From Onthophagus taurus (lineage: Eukaryota; Arthropoda; Insecta; Coleoptera; Scarabaeidae), in assembly GCF_036711975.1 (NCBI RefSeq), contig NC_091975.1, positions 1,738,501 through 1,802,500 on the forward strand: a DNA stretch of 64,000 bases, read 5' to 3'. Made by a program: the position numbers and the translations under genes. Positions 10,553-22,325 of this stretch are shown piece after piece. The notes beneath the pieces were generated by a model, which worked only from the letters and a program-made list of their open reading frames with translations, had not been told where the DNA came from and ran no database searches. Position 1 is the first letter of the stretch. Every line of letters begins with the position of its first letter.

Positions 10553-13500
10553 AGGTAGTATTTTTAACTTTATAAGCATGCATGAACAGGATGTAGTGAT
10601 AATTACTGAAACTTGGATGAAGCAAAAATATATTATATCCACACCTCAATATAGTCATTTATACATATGTAGAGATGACGGATATGGAGGTTTATCTATT
10701 TTAATAAATAAAAAAATAAACTTCACATATTATGATAACGTTTCATGTTCGGTGGATAGAGCACACTTTTTATGCATTTCCATAAATAACATCACTATTC
10801 TCGCCGGATACATCCCCCCAGACGTTCGCTTCGGCTCAGAAGAATGGGAAGACGTGCTTAGAGAGATTCCGCATCATTCAAATTTCGTGCTAATGGGTGA
10901 TTTTAACGCACACTTGCCCGCATGGAGTAGCGCACATTTGATAAACCAAAGGGGTAGAGCTTTACAGGCAATTATAAATAAGTATAATCTGTGCGTCATC
11001 AACGATGGCAAATCCACTTTACTGTCCCCCAACAACAATGTTAGCGTTATTGATCTTATGATATGCTCTCCAGATATTGCAACATCAGCTGTCTGCCTAA
11101 CAACAGACGACACGCTAGGGAGCGATCATTTCCCTGTCACCACACATTTCGCCGTTAATTTAGTAACTAAACGAAGACAAAAATACAATCGCCGTCTCAC
11201 AAGGGAAACACATGATTGGAAAATGTATGGTGGACATGTACAGAGATGTTTAAGCATGGGACTGGGAAATACACTGGAGGATTTGGCAAATGTTATGCAG
11301 GAGGCTAAGCAAGTGTCATCCCCATTAAAATATCAGAACACAGATAATGAACATCTTTGCCCATGGTGGGATATGGAATGCGACAGAGTGGTAAACTTAA
11401 GAAGATTTCTGATAAAGGAATTCTCGAATAACAAAACGGAAGTAAATTATATTATTGCCAAAAGGTATATTGCAAAGGCTAAAAAATTGTTACTAGGCAA
11501 AAAACGTGAACACTTCAGAAGATTCTGCTGTTCTATTAATAGAGATACCCCTCTTAGTCAAATATGGGGAAAAATCAGGTCTCTAACAAATCAGCTGCAA
11601 GGATGTTCAAATGATACGTCTATTCAAACAAACTGGCATACGTTTTTTTTGAATAGCGTGTGTCCAGTGTATGTTCCTCAGAGCAGGGAGATCAATTTGT
11701 CATGGAGTATAAACAAAAATGATAATGTAACCCCCTTTACAGATCACATAGGTATGTCCGAGATGTTAAAGGCTTTATCGTTCGTCAGGAATTCTTCTCC
11801 GGGGAGCGACAAAATTACTTACCCAATGCTAAGATCCTTGCCTGCCACAGCAAAACAGCAGATTTTGCGGGAATTTAACATCATACTAAATGGCGGTGAT
11901 ATCCCTAAAACATGGTACCACATCAATATAGTGCCCATACCCAAGCAGGGGGGAGATAGAAGACTGGCCACGGGTTATAGACCGATATCATTATTATCAT
12001 GTTTCAGAAAATTGTTTGAAAAAATTATCGCAAATAGGTTGGAATGGTTTATCGAGAGGGGTATGCTGTTTGATCATCTTCTATTTGGTTTTAGAAAGGG
12101 AAAGGGAATCGCTCACTGTATATCATATTTCACAACCTCGGTGCAGATGGCAATGACCAGGAGAATACCATTAATAGCTGTATTTCTTGATTTAAAAGCA
12201 GCTTACGATAACGTCTCGATTCCGGTACTAGTAGAAATTTTGTCGCAACACGGAGTGCCATCCAAGATCATAAGTGTTATATTTTCATTATTTCAATGGA
12301 AGAAGATGAAACTTAAAGATGACCCTGATGGAGTAGGATCTAGGATAAGCTACCGTGGACTTCCTCAAGGCAGCCCATTAAGCCCATTATTGTTCAACCT
12401 GTATATTAATGGATTAAATAAAGAAATAATGGGAACTGGATGCACTGCAGTGTCTTATGCAGATGACATCGTAATATTTACGTCGGATAGCACCATAGAG
12501 AGATGCGCGAAGGCGCTCAATGAGGCTTTGGAGACTATTTTTACATTTTTGGAAGGGAGGGTTCTGGAGGTATCAATTCCAAAAACTAAGGCCATAATAT
12601 TTAGCAGGAAGAGGAAATTGAACTACCCAAATATATACATAGGAGGTGAAATGATATCATACACGAACTCTATAAGGTACCTCGGGGTACGGTTTAACAC
12701 AAAACTGAGTTGGAAAGAACAAATTAGAGTATCGACGGGCGCTGCCACGAAGGCAATGGATATCTTAAAGGCAATTTCATCGACCAAGTGGGGTGGAGAC
12801 CCTGTAATTCTGAGAATACTTTACCGCGCACTAGTTAGATCTAGGCTAGAATTTATGTTACACAGCATGATGCCAGTTCCTCAAACATCGTTCGCGCTCT
12901 TGGAAAGAACGGCATACCGGGGTCTTCGGTGCATTTTGGGCTTGCCAATTACTACTCCTACAAATGTGTTAGAAGTGGAAGCTAATGAACGTCCACTCAA
13001 GTTAACAATAAAACTAAGGGCAAAAAAATTTATAATCAAAAACTTACAACAGACAAATAGTCCAATAATAATGCTGCTTAAAAGATTAAATTTAGAAATG
13101 GAAAATCGTCAAATCCCGACGATACGTACACCACTCGCGATACAAATCCTCAGAGAACTTAAGAAAGACAAATTCAATCTTAAACAAGACGTAAGACATA
13201 GCAGCTTTACAGTCCCATATGAAGTATCTTTCGAAGCATTTGGACTGATCTTTGATATTCCGATTTACAGGAACATTATAAGGGGTATCACGATGATGGG
13301 AGCCAATAGCATTTTTATGGAATATGTGAGAGACAGATGGAAGGACTTCGCATTTTTCTTTACAGACGGTTCCCTTGTACACGAACCCAGAGCGGTTGGA
13401 TGTGGTGTTTACTCTCCCACCCATGATACACAGCTATCGATAGGACTACCAGCCTGCATGTCCATTTTTGCAGCTGAAATACTGGCAATTGGCGAAGCTC

Positions 13501-14219
13501 TCAATATAGTAATACGTCAAAAGCTTGAGAAGACTATTGTATTTACTGATTCCTTAAGTACGCTACAGGCACTTAGAAACTTTAGACCAGGAAGATCGGT
13601 GCACTATTTACTCGCATCAGCTATGAGGAAATTGAGTTTAATTGGGAAGGAGAGACAGGAAGTGAAGTTGTGTTGGGTACCATCTCATTGCGGAATTCAT
13701 GGCAATGAGACAGCAGATCATTTGGCCCGTGAAGGTCTAAAATTATCTCCGCGGCAGGTGTGTATTGATGTCATGGACACATATCCTTATTTCACAGATT
13801 CAATTAACAAGGAATGGGCGATAGATTGGCGTGAAACAACATTATTTAAAGGAAGATGGTATGCCAAGTTAAGGCCAAACATTGGAAAACCTGCTTGGTT
13901 TGAGGAAATTCCCTACGTTTCGAGATACTTCTGTACGTTGATTAACAGGATAAGAACCGGACAGGCTGCAACTGAAGCGTACTTGCACAAAATTGGACAA
14001 AGAGATAGTCCAGACTGTGATTGTGGAACTCGGGGGGACATCAACCACTATATACTTGACTGTCCACTTTACGAAGATACAAGATCTGATTTAAGACTCA
14101 AACTACTACAACACAACTTGCAGGAAACCAAAGACATTAGAGATATATTGAAAACCAAAAATGTCGATATTTACAAGAGTATATATTATTTTATTGTTAA
14201 GACTGAAAAGTTTATTTAA
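10509..14219 (+). CDS. LINE ORF2: endonuclease, reverse transcriptase, RNase H
   Basis: 1,236 aa. The N-terminal APE-type endonuclease (about 1-220) has ITETW, MGDFNAHLP and GSDHFPV. The reverse transcriptase (about 430-760) has GYRPISLLSC, FLDLKAAYDN, GLPQGSPLSP and the catalytic YADD at residues 650-653. RNase H (about 948-1075) has FTDGSL, AAEILAI, FTDSLS and HGNETADHLA, so the catalytic acidic residues are all present. A C-terminal cysteine/histidine motif (CDCGTRGDINHYILDC) is typical of the I and Jockey groups. There is no frameshift or stop. The first ATG (10509) overlaps the end of ORF1. RNase H favours the I group over Jockey or R1. Confidence 0.92.
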   Translation: MRTLLWNSRGLAKNKGSIFNFISMHEQDVVIITETWMKQKYIISTPQYSHLYICRDDGYGGLSILINKKINFTYYDNVSCSVDRAHFLCISINNITILAGYIPPDVRFGSEEWEDVLREIPHHSNFVLMGDFNAHLPAWSSAHLINQRGRALQAIINKYNLCVINDGKSTLLSPNNNVSVIDLMICSPDIATSAVCLTTDDTLGSDHFPVTTHFAVNLVTKRRQKYNRRLTRETHDWKMYGGHVQRCLSMGLGNTLEDLANVMQEAKQVSSPLKYQNTDNEHLCPWWDMECDRVVNLRRFLIKEFSNNKTEVNYIIAKRYIAKAKKLLLGKKREHFRRFCCSINRDTPLSQIWGKIRSLTNQLQGCSNDTSIQTNWHTFFLNSVCPVYVPQSREINLSWSINKNDNVTPFTDHIGMSEMLKALSFVRNSSPGSDKITYPMLRSLPATAKQQILREFNIILNGGDIPKTWYHINIVPIPKQGGDRRLATGYRPISLLSCFRKLFEKIIANRLEWFIERGMLFDHLLFGFRKGKGIAHCISYFTTSVQMAMTRRIPLIAVFLDLKAAYDNVSIPVLVEILSQHGVPSKIISVIFSLFQWKKMKLKDDPDGVGSRISYRGLPQGSPLSPLLFNLYINGLNKEIMGTGCTAVSYADDIVIFTSDSTIERCAKALNEALETIFTFLEGRVLEVSIPKTKAIIFSRKRKLNYPNIYIGGEMISYTNSIRYLGVRFNTKLSWKEQIRVSTGAATKAMDILKAISSTKWGGDPVILRILYRALVRSRLEFMLHSMMPVPQTSFALLERTAYRGLRCILGLPITTPTNVLEVEANERPLKLTIKLRAKKFIIKNLQQTNSPIIMLLKRLNLEMENRQIPTIRTPLAIQILRELKKDKFNLKQDVRHSSFTVPYEVSFEAFGLIFDIPIYRNIIRGITMMGANSIFMEYVRDRWKDFAFFFTDGSLVHEPRAVGCGVYSPTHDTQLSIGLPACMSIFAAEILAIGEALNIVIRQKLEKTIVFTDSLSTLQALRNFRPGRSVHYLLASAMRKLSLIGKERQEVKLCWVPSHCGIHGNETADHLAREGLKLSPRQVCIDVMDTYPYFTDSINKEWAIDWRETTLFKGRWYAKLRPNIGKPAWFEEIPYVSRYFCTLINRIRTGQAATEAYLHKIGQRDSPDCDCGTRGDINHYILDCPLYEDTRSDLRLKLLQHNLQETKDIRDILKTKNVDIYKSIYYFIVKTEKFI

Positions 14220-14742
14220 TCAAGGTTCTAGATAGGGAAGTTAAAACGTACTTGCATTTTGAATTTTATTTGATTACTTATCTGATTTTTTGTGTTCATT
14301 CTTTTCTTGTGTTCCAGGAATAATACCTAACATTCCTGTCCGAGGGGCATCCTAAAGACCTATGTGAAATGAGTCTCAGCCCTCAGACTCGAGAAGAGTT
14401 TATGTGTACGTTTCCTTTTTTCCTTTATTTGAATGGCATGAGTTGCATGGCTTTTAATGGCTTTTGTTTTATTTGCACTTTATAATCACTGCTACGGTTA
14501 AATTGCTTTGATTCAATGGCTGCTTGATAGATATGTAGTATATTGCAATCTTTTTTGTATTTATGTATAGAGAGTTCGGACGCGGGGCTTTTGTTTTCTT
14601 TTTTGTTGGCTGCTTTTTGGTGTAGTAAATAGGATCAGCGCACTAGAATAATGATACGAAATCTAAACGCAGTGACTGGGAGATAATAGGGACAAGTATC
14701 CAAATCCCATTGCCAAGCCTTATCATTGTGAAGAAGAAGAAG

Positions 14743-14754
14743 AACAATTCTTGG
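14743..14754. repeat. Target site duplication, right copy
   Basis: The 12-mer aacaattcttgg follows the (AAG)n tail of the LINE and matches 8894-8905. Beyond it the pre-insertion host sequence resumes (ggtaaacaacctgg). Confidence 0.85.
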
Positions 14755-15060
14755 GGTAAACAACCTGGTTTTCCTGCAGTTACTCACGTAATAAGATGGG
14801 TGTTTATTAATTTATAATCCTTAAATTCAACTTGTGTGCTCTTTTTAATAAATAAAAAAAACAAGTTTATCTCGTAAGTTTATCAGTGGAGAGAACAAGA
14901 TGATTAATTAATTAATTTGATGAATCATCAAAATTTTTTTTAATTATTATCTTTTAAATAAATACTACTTATATATTTTAAAAATAATTTAACCTTTAAT
15001 TTATTGTATAAAATTAAAAAAATTAAATTTTAATACATTAAAAAGTCACCCCATCTATGA

Positions 15061-15351
15061 ATGAATCACATTAACTATTATCACCAATATAATAATTTAG
15101 ATAAAGTCCCGAAAGATGTCGTTAAATTAATCGTTACAAAACCAGTAAGTAAGTACAAAACAAGAAAACAATAAACCTTTAGCTAGGTCCGGTAGTAAAA
15201 GTGCTCAAAGTGAGTTTAATTATAATAAAACACGTGTTCACGCTTGAATTTACGACCGTTACGTTTTCGAGTCATTGGTATTTGCGGAGTTCATCACACA
15301 TGGATGGAATCAGATAACCAAGAAGTCTTCGTGCACTGTTGTCTACTAGGT
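15061..15351 (+). other. Weak candidate multi-exon coding region, unrecognised
   Basis: An ATG at 15061 opens a 28-codon frame (contains LDKVPKDVVKLIVTKP) ending at a donor gtaagtaagt. About 38 bases later an acceptor (cctttag) opens a short in-phase stretch LGPVVKVLK ending at gtgagt. Another strong donor (gtaagtacc) lies at 15352. No family is recognised, the introns are very short and the second acceptor is poor. It may be a small lineage-specific gene or chance. Confidence 0.15.
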
Positions 15352-16745
15352 AAGTACCCCCTTGATATATTAATCCCAGAAATCAACTTTATTATGATTT
15401 TTATAAATAAAACAACCTCTTTTTCATTAAATTGTATTCAAATGACCGATTAATGCGGATAAAATTCGTGTCAAAAGGGTTAAAACAACCCCCTGAAATA
15501 ACTCGCTGACCATTCGAATTAGAATAGCCCAAGTTCTATCAGCATACCGCGAATAACCACTTTAACACACACAGTGAATCAATTTCGCCATTGAGACGTC
15601 ACCGAAGTATTCTGGTTACGAGCTCGAGTGGCACTCTGAAGACAATAACCATCGCGATGTGCTTCTAGAAACCGGTGTAATTAATTGTTTCTGGTTTGAC
15701 TGCGGGGTCGAGACCGAATTTGCTTTCAAATTTATCGCCGTTATTACATTCTGGGTATAATTATGTTGATTTTCTATTAAACAATTAAAATATTTTATTT
15801 AAAATTTGTGATTTTAGGTTATATTTTATTTGACATGTGTCAATAGTACCAACATAAATCTGATTTAAATTAGGTTATTGTAATTTGAATGTTTTCTTGT
15901 TAAAAAATAATATTAAAAACGATTTATTCAATCAATATCACACAAAAAGTATTATGCAATGAGTATTGTTTAACGATATATTTGAAAACACAGTTTTGAT
16001 TGATTTCATTGTTAGTTACGGGCTATCAATGTAAACTATAAATTTGATACCAACGTAAAAAAGTTACATTTGAAATAAATAAAACCCCTGAATCTTCATT
16101 ATTTATATTAACATTAATTTGATTATTAATAATTAATTTGTTGAATGAGGTTTATTTTTTATTTAGCCAGCCTTATCATATACAGAGTGGGCCATCTAAC
16201 GTTTGAAATTTGAACTAGCGGTTAATTTGACTTTGACAGATAGAGTGACATTCACTCTATCACACAATAATGGTACAAAAGTGAATCTAAAGGAGAAATA
16301 AAACTAAGTCTAGGTGATATAAATATCAAATGAACGCCCGAGGCAACACACCACCTGCAGCAAAGAGCAATTTTTTAAATATATAGAAAGAATGCTGAAA
16401 CAGACACGATTTGCGGATCTTGCCATTCTCAATAAAGGAGAGTTTTGATAGGCATTGGTTCTAGGAGTTAGTGTTATACATAAATAGAAAGTCAGAGTGA
16501 AGTAATCTTGGAGGACCGTGAACACCTATAGAACCGACAAGCATTGGAGAATCACATTTATTGTTCAAAAGTTTATAAAAACATAACATATCCCCACAAA
16601 GTGACGCTGGCTGAGGGTTAATATATCAAAAAAAGTGTAAGTTGATTCGTAATCAATGTATTGAAAGGAAAATTTCATCAATGTTAGAAAAAGCTACCGT
16701 GGATCCCATAATAAATTCTAATAAACATACTTATCAAATAATAAT

Positions 16746-16937
16746 TTAAATCTCTAATAAATTAGACACGGTGCAACTTCTCACCAGCGACGCTATAATT
16801 GTAGTGGATTTTAATTGGAGTATGTTTACCCTCCTAGAGAAGGATATAATATTACACTTTGATAAGTTTAATGAAAGGCGATTATTTATGCAAAAAGCAC
16901 GAAGATTATCTAAATTTTGCAAAATGTTCTCATACAA
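16746..16937 (-). pseudogene. Non-LTR reverse transcriptase fragment
   Basis: The minus strand reads 63 codons with LQNLDNLRAFCINNRLSLN and KCNIISFSRR. This is the segment just after the YADD box in Jockey/R1-type reverse transcriptases (LQ-DLD-L-WC--N-L-LN--KC--ISFSR). Neither the YADD box nor other domains are present, so this is a relic. Confidence 0.6.
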
Positions 16938-16980
16938 TGTTATTAATTTTTGCCTGTCATTGGTACTAAATTAAATGGAT

Positions 16981-19900
16981 TTATATTAAGAGTGTGTTTG
17001 ATGGTTGAGTTGATTTACAGTTAGAGAAAAGAAAGAAAAAAAAAGTGATGTATTAAATTGTTGAGTTAAGCTTGGTGTTATGATCGAGGATGTCAAAAAC
17101 AAACGTGGAGCACGTTCATGTTTCGTATCGGGTCGAAATTTATGTGCACTCGTCGGTGGGGTTCGCGATTGTCACCGGCAGAACGGTTGCAATTTATTTC
17201 GTTCAGTGCCCCGTGTATGAAAAGATAAATTTGGCGATGCGGTCGTCGGCGTCCGTTTGCGCGCGTAACGTAAGCGCGTTTCACGTAATTAACGCCCGCC
17301 AAAATTAAATTAAATTAGTAACAAAACGAATGTACATACATACGTGTGCCAGTTTACATGTGATATCAACCGCAGAAAAAAAAATCGGTTTTTTAGGAAA
17401 TACATACTTTCGAGTTAAAAATATTTATGATATTTTTGCTCGTTAACGAGACGCGTATCGTCCCGGTTGGTGTTGAATGATTGATGATTTATCACTTGCG
17501 TGTGGCGGTCAAGCGGCACATCTGCGCAGGACACCCATTAATTCAACATCGAAACGTTGCGTTAATTAATTTGAAACGTCGACCTGAATGCTGCGACGAA
17601 CGGGATTAAGGTGTACACACAAAAAAAGCGACAGAAAAGAAAAAAAAACTGTAAACCCCGCGAACTCATTAGTTCACCCGCATATTTTTAAGTGCTCCTG
17701 CAGCAGATGCAGTCCTCTGCACGTATTCATCGTACCCGAACAAAAGACCTCGCACACGATAATAGAGTGTCAGATTGCGGTTGAAACTCGATACCGATAC
17801 ACCACACGTGCACAACATATTTCGTCACATGTATACAGTGTGTTTCAAGCGGATTATTTGCATAAAATAAAAGGAAATTAAGGAAGAATAATAAAATGAT
17901 TAAAATGTTTCTAGTTTTAGACCTAGTACTAGTGTTAGCTCTAGTTTAGTTATTATTCAGCAATTAGAACTAACCCGAAACAAGGTTGGATTACTATTTA
18001 GTTTGATTTTAACTTGCCTTTAGCATAACAATGAATTGATTTTTTGTTTTTAGGGGTAAAATGTCACCAGCAACGCGGTTATTAACGGCTCCCCTAATTG
18101 TCTTATTGAGCGGAAAGCGGCCAGATAAGGTCCCGCAATGGCGCCGCTCATCAATTACATACCTTTTTTTTATTCTCCGCTTTTCACAACCACCCCCGGT
18201 TTATCCCGCGAATTATCGGGACCGGTTAATAGCGTTAATGCCCTGGAAGGGCGATAAGAAACTGCGTTGATATTATTAACAGTTTCGTTTTATGTTTATG
18301 CGAATAACCAAACGACTTTTACCATCGTTTAATCCTTTTTATTTGATCTACTTTGGCTTTATTATTCTGGTTTGGGTTTTTCGAAATCTATAAACTAACT
18401 CTGCGGTATCGCGCAATAACTATTGATCAGATGGTATAACTCTGTTGGTGACATGTATTATATGTCGTCTTGTAACTGCAAACAGAACAAGATACCGTTT
18501 CCTCTCTGGTCGAATGTGCGCCCTAAATACGGCTCTCTGGGGTCGAATTGGATTGGGGGCCCCTGGAAAAGCTGGACTGTAAACACCGAAACGGAATGCT
18601 TTTCGTTAAAATACCCGGTTTGTGTTTTGCCGTTGTATTCGAGATTTTCAATCTCACCGTATTTCTTGTTCCTTTTAAATATTAATAACACCAACGATTG
18701 TGTTAGTAAAATTTTAAGTTTACATCGATAAATAATAATCTTCGCGTAAGAGAAGAGATCTGAAAATAATCTAACCGTGGTTAAATTTAGTCTCGTCTAT
18801 TTCGATCCACTAGAAAATTCTCACCCGGTTGCGCAGTTCTCTATGTCTAGACCTCGGTAATTAATTCTGGCGCGTTTCAGTTCTGTTACTTTGTCTTTGG
18901 CACGGGACCTAAAGCCCCTTTACTTAACGCGAGATCACGCGTTTTACGTTTACCTGCGTTTCGATCGAACAACATCGTTTTCTTGGCTCGGATCGTAATC
19001 TCGGCATTTAATACATTCCGAAACTGCACCACTGCCGCATTATGATTACGAGTTTTACTTCGTGGCTTTGGTTCAAAACCCAAATTTATCATTTTTGATG
19101 TTTTCGTTTAAACCAATTTCAAAGTTTGGTCAAAAGGAACGTTTTGATCTTGAGGGATTATTTAAGGGACCCGGATGGTCACCGCTTATTTATCATTCTA
19201 AATGCGACAGGATTTCTAAGATAAGGGTCATAGGGTAAAAAGTTTTAAAATTAGACTTAAAGTTTTCGTAATTTATCTTTGTTAACATACACATTAAGTC
19301 GATAGTTTAGTTTATTTTTGTAAATAAACCAGGTTTTTTTACGAGTTTAACTCGGAAGTTTAAATAGTTCCGAGTAAAAATTATAGCACGTAACTCATTT
19401 TTAATTACGCCAAGTGTACGACACAATTGGCAGCACGTCTAGGACTTTTACAAATGTACTCGACAGGTGCCTAAAGTTCACGCATTCGTTTCGTTCGCTC
19501 AACACGGCCTATTGCTGCTAATTTTGCTTTTAGTGTTTGCGTTTTGTTCCGTCTCGTTTTATCTCTCTTTGGGGGGAAGAGGGAAAGGGAGGAGGCGAGC
19601 AAACGAGCTCTCCCAAATTGAATTTTCATCAGGGACTTAAACATTCTCCGCCGCAGAAGTGTGCAAGAAGGGAAATTTCCTTGCTCGGCAATCGTGTTTT
19701 TGTCGTTTCGTTGTCAAGCCATCTGGCCGAGAAGTGCTTCTGTGACGTTTGGATGCGACAAAAAAAAGTTTAGTTTTGGGATGAAACAAGACGTCGTTAC
19801 CCCAGATTTTCTTTTTTATTTTCTGTTTTTCTTGAATATTTTAATATTTCGGTATAATTAAATTTATTTTTCAATTAAAATTGCGATTTAAATTTAAATA

Positions 19901-20977
19901 AAAAATTATGGTGGAGGCGCCGGTGAATTATTAAAAAATTCTCGGCAAAAAATCTAGGACTACAAAACCATAGAGACGTCTTTTAGCCGGTTCTAGACAC
20001 TTGGAGAAATTGTAACAAACGTCGACAACAAAAGGATACGAGTCTCAAAAGACGCGCGTCACTCGCACCTATTGTTTTTCGCTTGCTCTACCTACTCTCA
20101 GACAGACAACAGTTCGCTAAAACGAGAGAAGTAGAAACGACGTATAACGGGTAATCCGAGAGTAATTACTCAAGCTTAAGCCAAAACGGCGAAACAATAA
20201 AAGCCACCCTTCATCTCGATCCAAAACCGTTCTACCATTTCGCCGCCCCCCGCGAATAGGCTACGTACCCTCCGCCTACCCGCCGATTCTTGTTTATAGC
20301 AAAAAAAAATCCTTCGGATTTTGACCCGGTGAAGTGCAAAGTCTATAATTCATACGACGAGGCTTTTGACGGGTCAGCTTTTCGTGCTACCGACACAAAA
20401 GGGGACGACCCCACACGCCAAAAGCGGTGAATTTATTAATTCCAAACCCTCGATAGAGGAATTTTTCACAGAGTAATAATAAGTACCAACATTTTTTGTT
20501 TAAAATTAAAAAAAATGTATAATCACCTTTTGTTAATCGTTTTAGCCATAATTTTTTTAGAGGGGTTTTACTAAACCGAAAAAAAATGCTTTATTCAAAA
20601 ATTTGAATTTGAAACTTTAATTACAAGTAATATTATATCATATGGATATGATATAAAGATCAAAAGAGAACTCAAAGAACTTGCTGGAACCAGTAAATGT
20701 AAACACATCAAAGCATTGTACGATAACGATTTCAATGCACTAGAACTACAATTGATTCTAACAAATTTGAGAAATTGACCACTGTGCGTCGCTCGGTACG
20801 ACTACTCACTACCTCATATTACACCAGTTTGATATAAAAACAGCATTTCTATAGAGCGAAATAGAAGAAGAGTTATATATGCTGCAACCCGAAGGATTTG
20901 AGGATGGGATGGATCGCGTTTGCTGGAGTGCACGTTTTAGGAAGTTCCTACTGACACAAGTTTTGCAGATCCTTGCC
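16981..20977. other. Gene-poor region with GC-rich patches and one foldback repeat
   Basis: No convincing gene. GC-richer patches lie near 17090-17300, 17480-17780, 18060-18270, 19540-19760 and 20140-20440; they carry short open frames on both strands without known motifs and may be regulatory or non-coding exons. A partial dispersed foldback repeat (gtttctagttttagaccta...) lies at 17900-17990. Confidence 0.4.
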
Positions 20978-20979
20978 TA

Positions 20980-22323
20980 TACAGGTGTCCCGCAACGATT
21001 GTACAATACTGCATCAGCGTATTCTCTGATCGAAAACAGACAAGAAAAATCTAAAAACATAAAGTCTAATAAACATAGGTCCGAAAATGGACCAATTTCG
21101 AGATATTCAAAGTTTTAGTTTCATAAGCTGACCTATTGTAAACATCATTAATTCTAACGATTTAGATGCAGTAATTATATGATTACCATGGTTACGATGG
21201 TTAAGATAAAGTTTAATAAATAATAAGATAATATTAAGTTAATTAATACAGTTCATTAATAATTTAACAAAACAAGTAACAAAGATTGTCGAAGAAAATC
21301 GTTCAACCAGCATAAAAACAACGAATATTTAACAAATTGGAAAAGATTCATGTCATAATAAATGTTCAATATGCGCACCATTTACTTCTAAACACAAACG
21401 GATACGTTTTCTAAATGAACTTCTAATGCATTCAAAGATACCAGGAATTTGTTTTACTGTGTCAAATGCGTTACTAATTTTATTCTTCAAATCCTGCACA
21501 TTTTGAACGTCTTCAGAATAAACAATTTGTTTTAAATGTCCCCAAAACCAAAAATCTAACGGATTTAAATCTGGTGAACGAGGTGGCCCTCCTCGGCCAA
21601 TCCACTTATTGCCAAATCTGTTATTTAAGTATGCTCGAGTAGCGCGTGCATAATCGTGCATAAAGTAGCAATCTTCTAGAATTTGTTGAGGTAATTCATT
21701 AAATGCCTCTGTAAGGTCATTTTGTAAAAAATGTATGTAGGCATCGGCTGTCAATCTGTTTGGAAGAAAAAATGGACCTAATAACTGATCACCTATAACT
21801 CCAGCCCATACATTAAGACTGAATCGCCACTGATGATGAGTTGCTAGTATTGCATGGGGATTTTCATCGCTCCAAACGTGCGCATTATGAATATTAAAAA
21901 TTCCGCTTTGAGTAAATGTTGCTTCATCCGTAAATACAATGTTTATGGGAAAGTCGACGTTTACTACCTCTTCCTGTATGGCCCACCTACAAAAAATCTC
22001 TCTTTTTTCGCCATCATTTTCTGTTAGAGCTTGAACGGTGTTGTAATGATAAGGATAAAGCAACTGCTCCCTTAAAATGCGGTGAACGGTTGTTTTGTTA
22101 ATGTTTTCTTGTGCAGAAATTCTTCTAATGCTGGTTGAGGCATTTTCATCGACTCTTCTCAAAACTGCTTCTTCTAATTCCACCGACCTTGTGTAATTAA
22201 TTTGAATATCTCGAAAATGGTCCATTTTCGCACCTATGTTTATTAGGCTTTTTTTGTTTATTTTTGATCATAGAATACGCTGATGCAGTTTTGTTTTGTA
22301 CAATCGTTGCGGGACACCCTGTA
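20980..22323. mobile_element. Mariner/Tc1-superfamily element with long terminal inverted repeats
   Basis: The ends read tacaggtgtcccgcaacgat (left, from 20980) and ...atcgttgcgggacaccctgta (right, to 22323), flanked by TA on both sides, the hallmark target site. The inverted repeats extend imperfectly for about 130 bp inward, sharing tgcatcagcgtattct, taataaacataggt and gaaaatggaccattttcgag. One open transposase frame lies between them on the minus strand. It lacks parts of the transposase, so it is probably non-autonomous. Confidence 0.85.
21353..22225 (-). CDS. Mariner-like transposase, internally shortened
   Basis: 290 aa, open throughout. Residues 15-66 form the second helix-turn-helix of a mariner DNA-binding region (ISAQENINKTTVHRILREQ). 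The catalytic domain has FTDEATF (first Asp at 100), FMHDYAR (second Asp at 191) and PPRSPDLNPLDFW (third acid, Asp at 219). The usual N-terminal helix-turn-helix (about 60 residues) is missing. Relatives carry about nine more residues between the second and third acids (GAPPH after the second Asp, and about four before PRSPD); here these are lost in frame. The protein is therefore probably inactive although no stop interrupts it. The start codon lies inside the right inverted repeat. Confidence 0.8.
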   Translation of the reverse strand: MDHFRDIQINYTRSVELEEAVLRRVDENASTSIRRISAQENINKTTVHRILREQLLYPYHYNTVQALTENDGEKREIFCRWAIQEEVVNVDFPINIVFTDEATFTQSGIFNIHNAHVWSDENPHAILATHHQWRFSLNVWAGVIGDQLLGPFFLPNRLTADAYIHFLQNDLTEAFNELPQQILEDCYFMHDYARATRAYLNNRFGNKWIGRGGPPRSPDLNPLDFWFWGHLKQIVYSEDVQNVQDLKNKISNAFDTVKQIPGIFECIRSSFRKRIRLCLEVNGAHIEHLL

Positions 22324-22325
22324 TA

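Larger units (their letters stand above)
8906..14742 (+). mobile_element. Full-length I-group non-LTR retrotransposon (LINE)
   Basis: About 5.84 kb: 5' UTR (8906-9094), ORF1, ORF2, 3' UTR (14220-14742) and a short (AAG)n tail instead of poly(A). It is bounded by the 12-bp duplication aacaattcttgg. Both ORFs are open and overlap by 44 bases. Three-knuckle gag-like ORF1 plus endonuclease, RT and RNase H in ORF2 is the layout of the I superfamily. Intact ORFs and a perfect duplication point to a recent insertion that could still be mobile. No related intact copy is in the window. Confidence 0.9.
14755..16980. other. Gene-poor DNA beside the LINE; putative Mvb12 promoter side
   Basis: The first part (14755 to about 14900) should contain the rest of the split Mvb12 5' UTR exon and its promoter on the minus strand, by inference. 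From about 16192 a sequence acagagtgggccatctaac resembles the end of mariner-type repeats, but no partner end was found. The rest is AT-rich without a recognised gene, apart from the weak exon candidate at 15061 and an RT relic at 16746. Confidence 0.4.
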
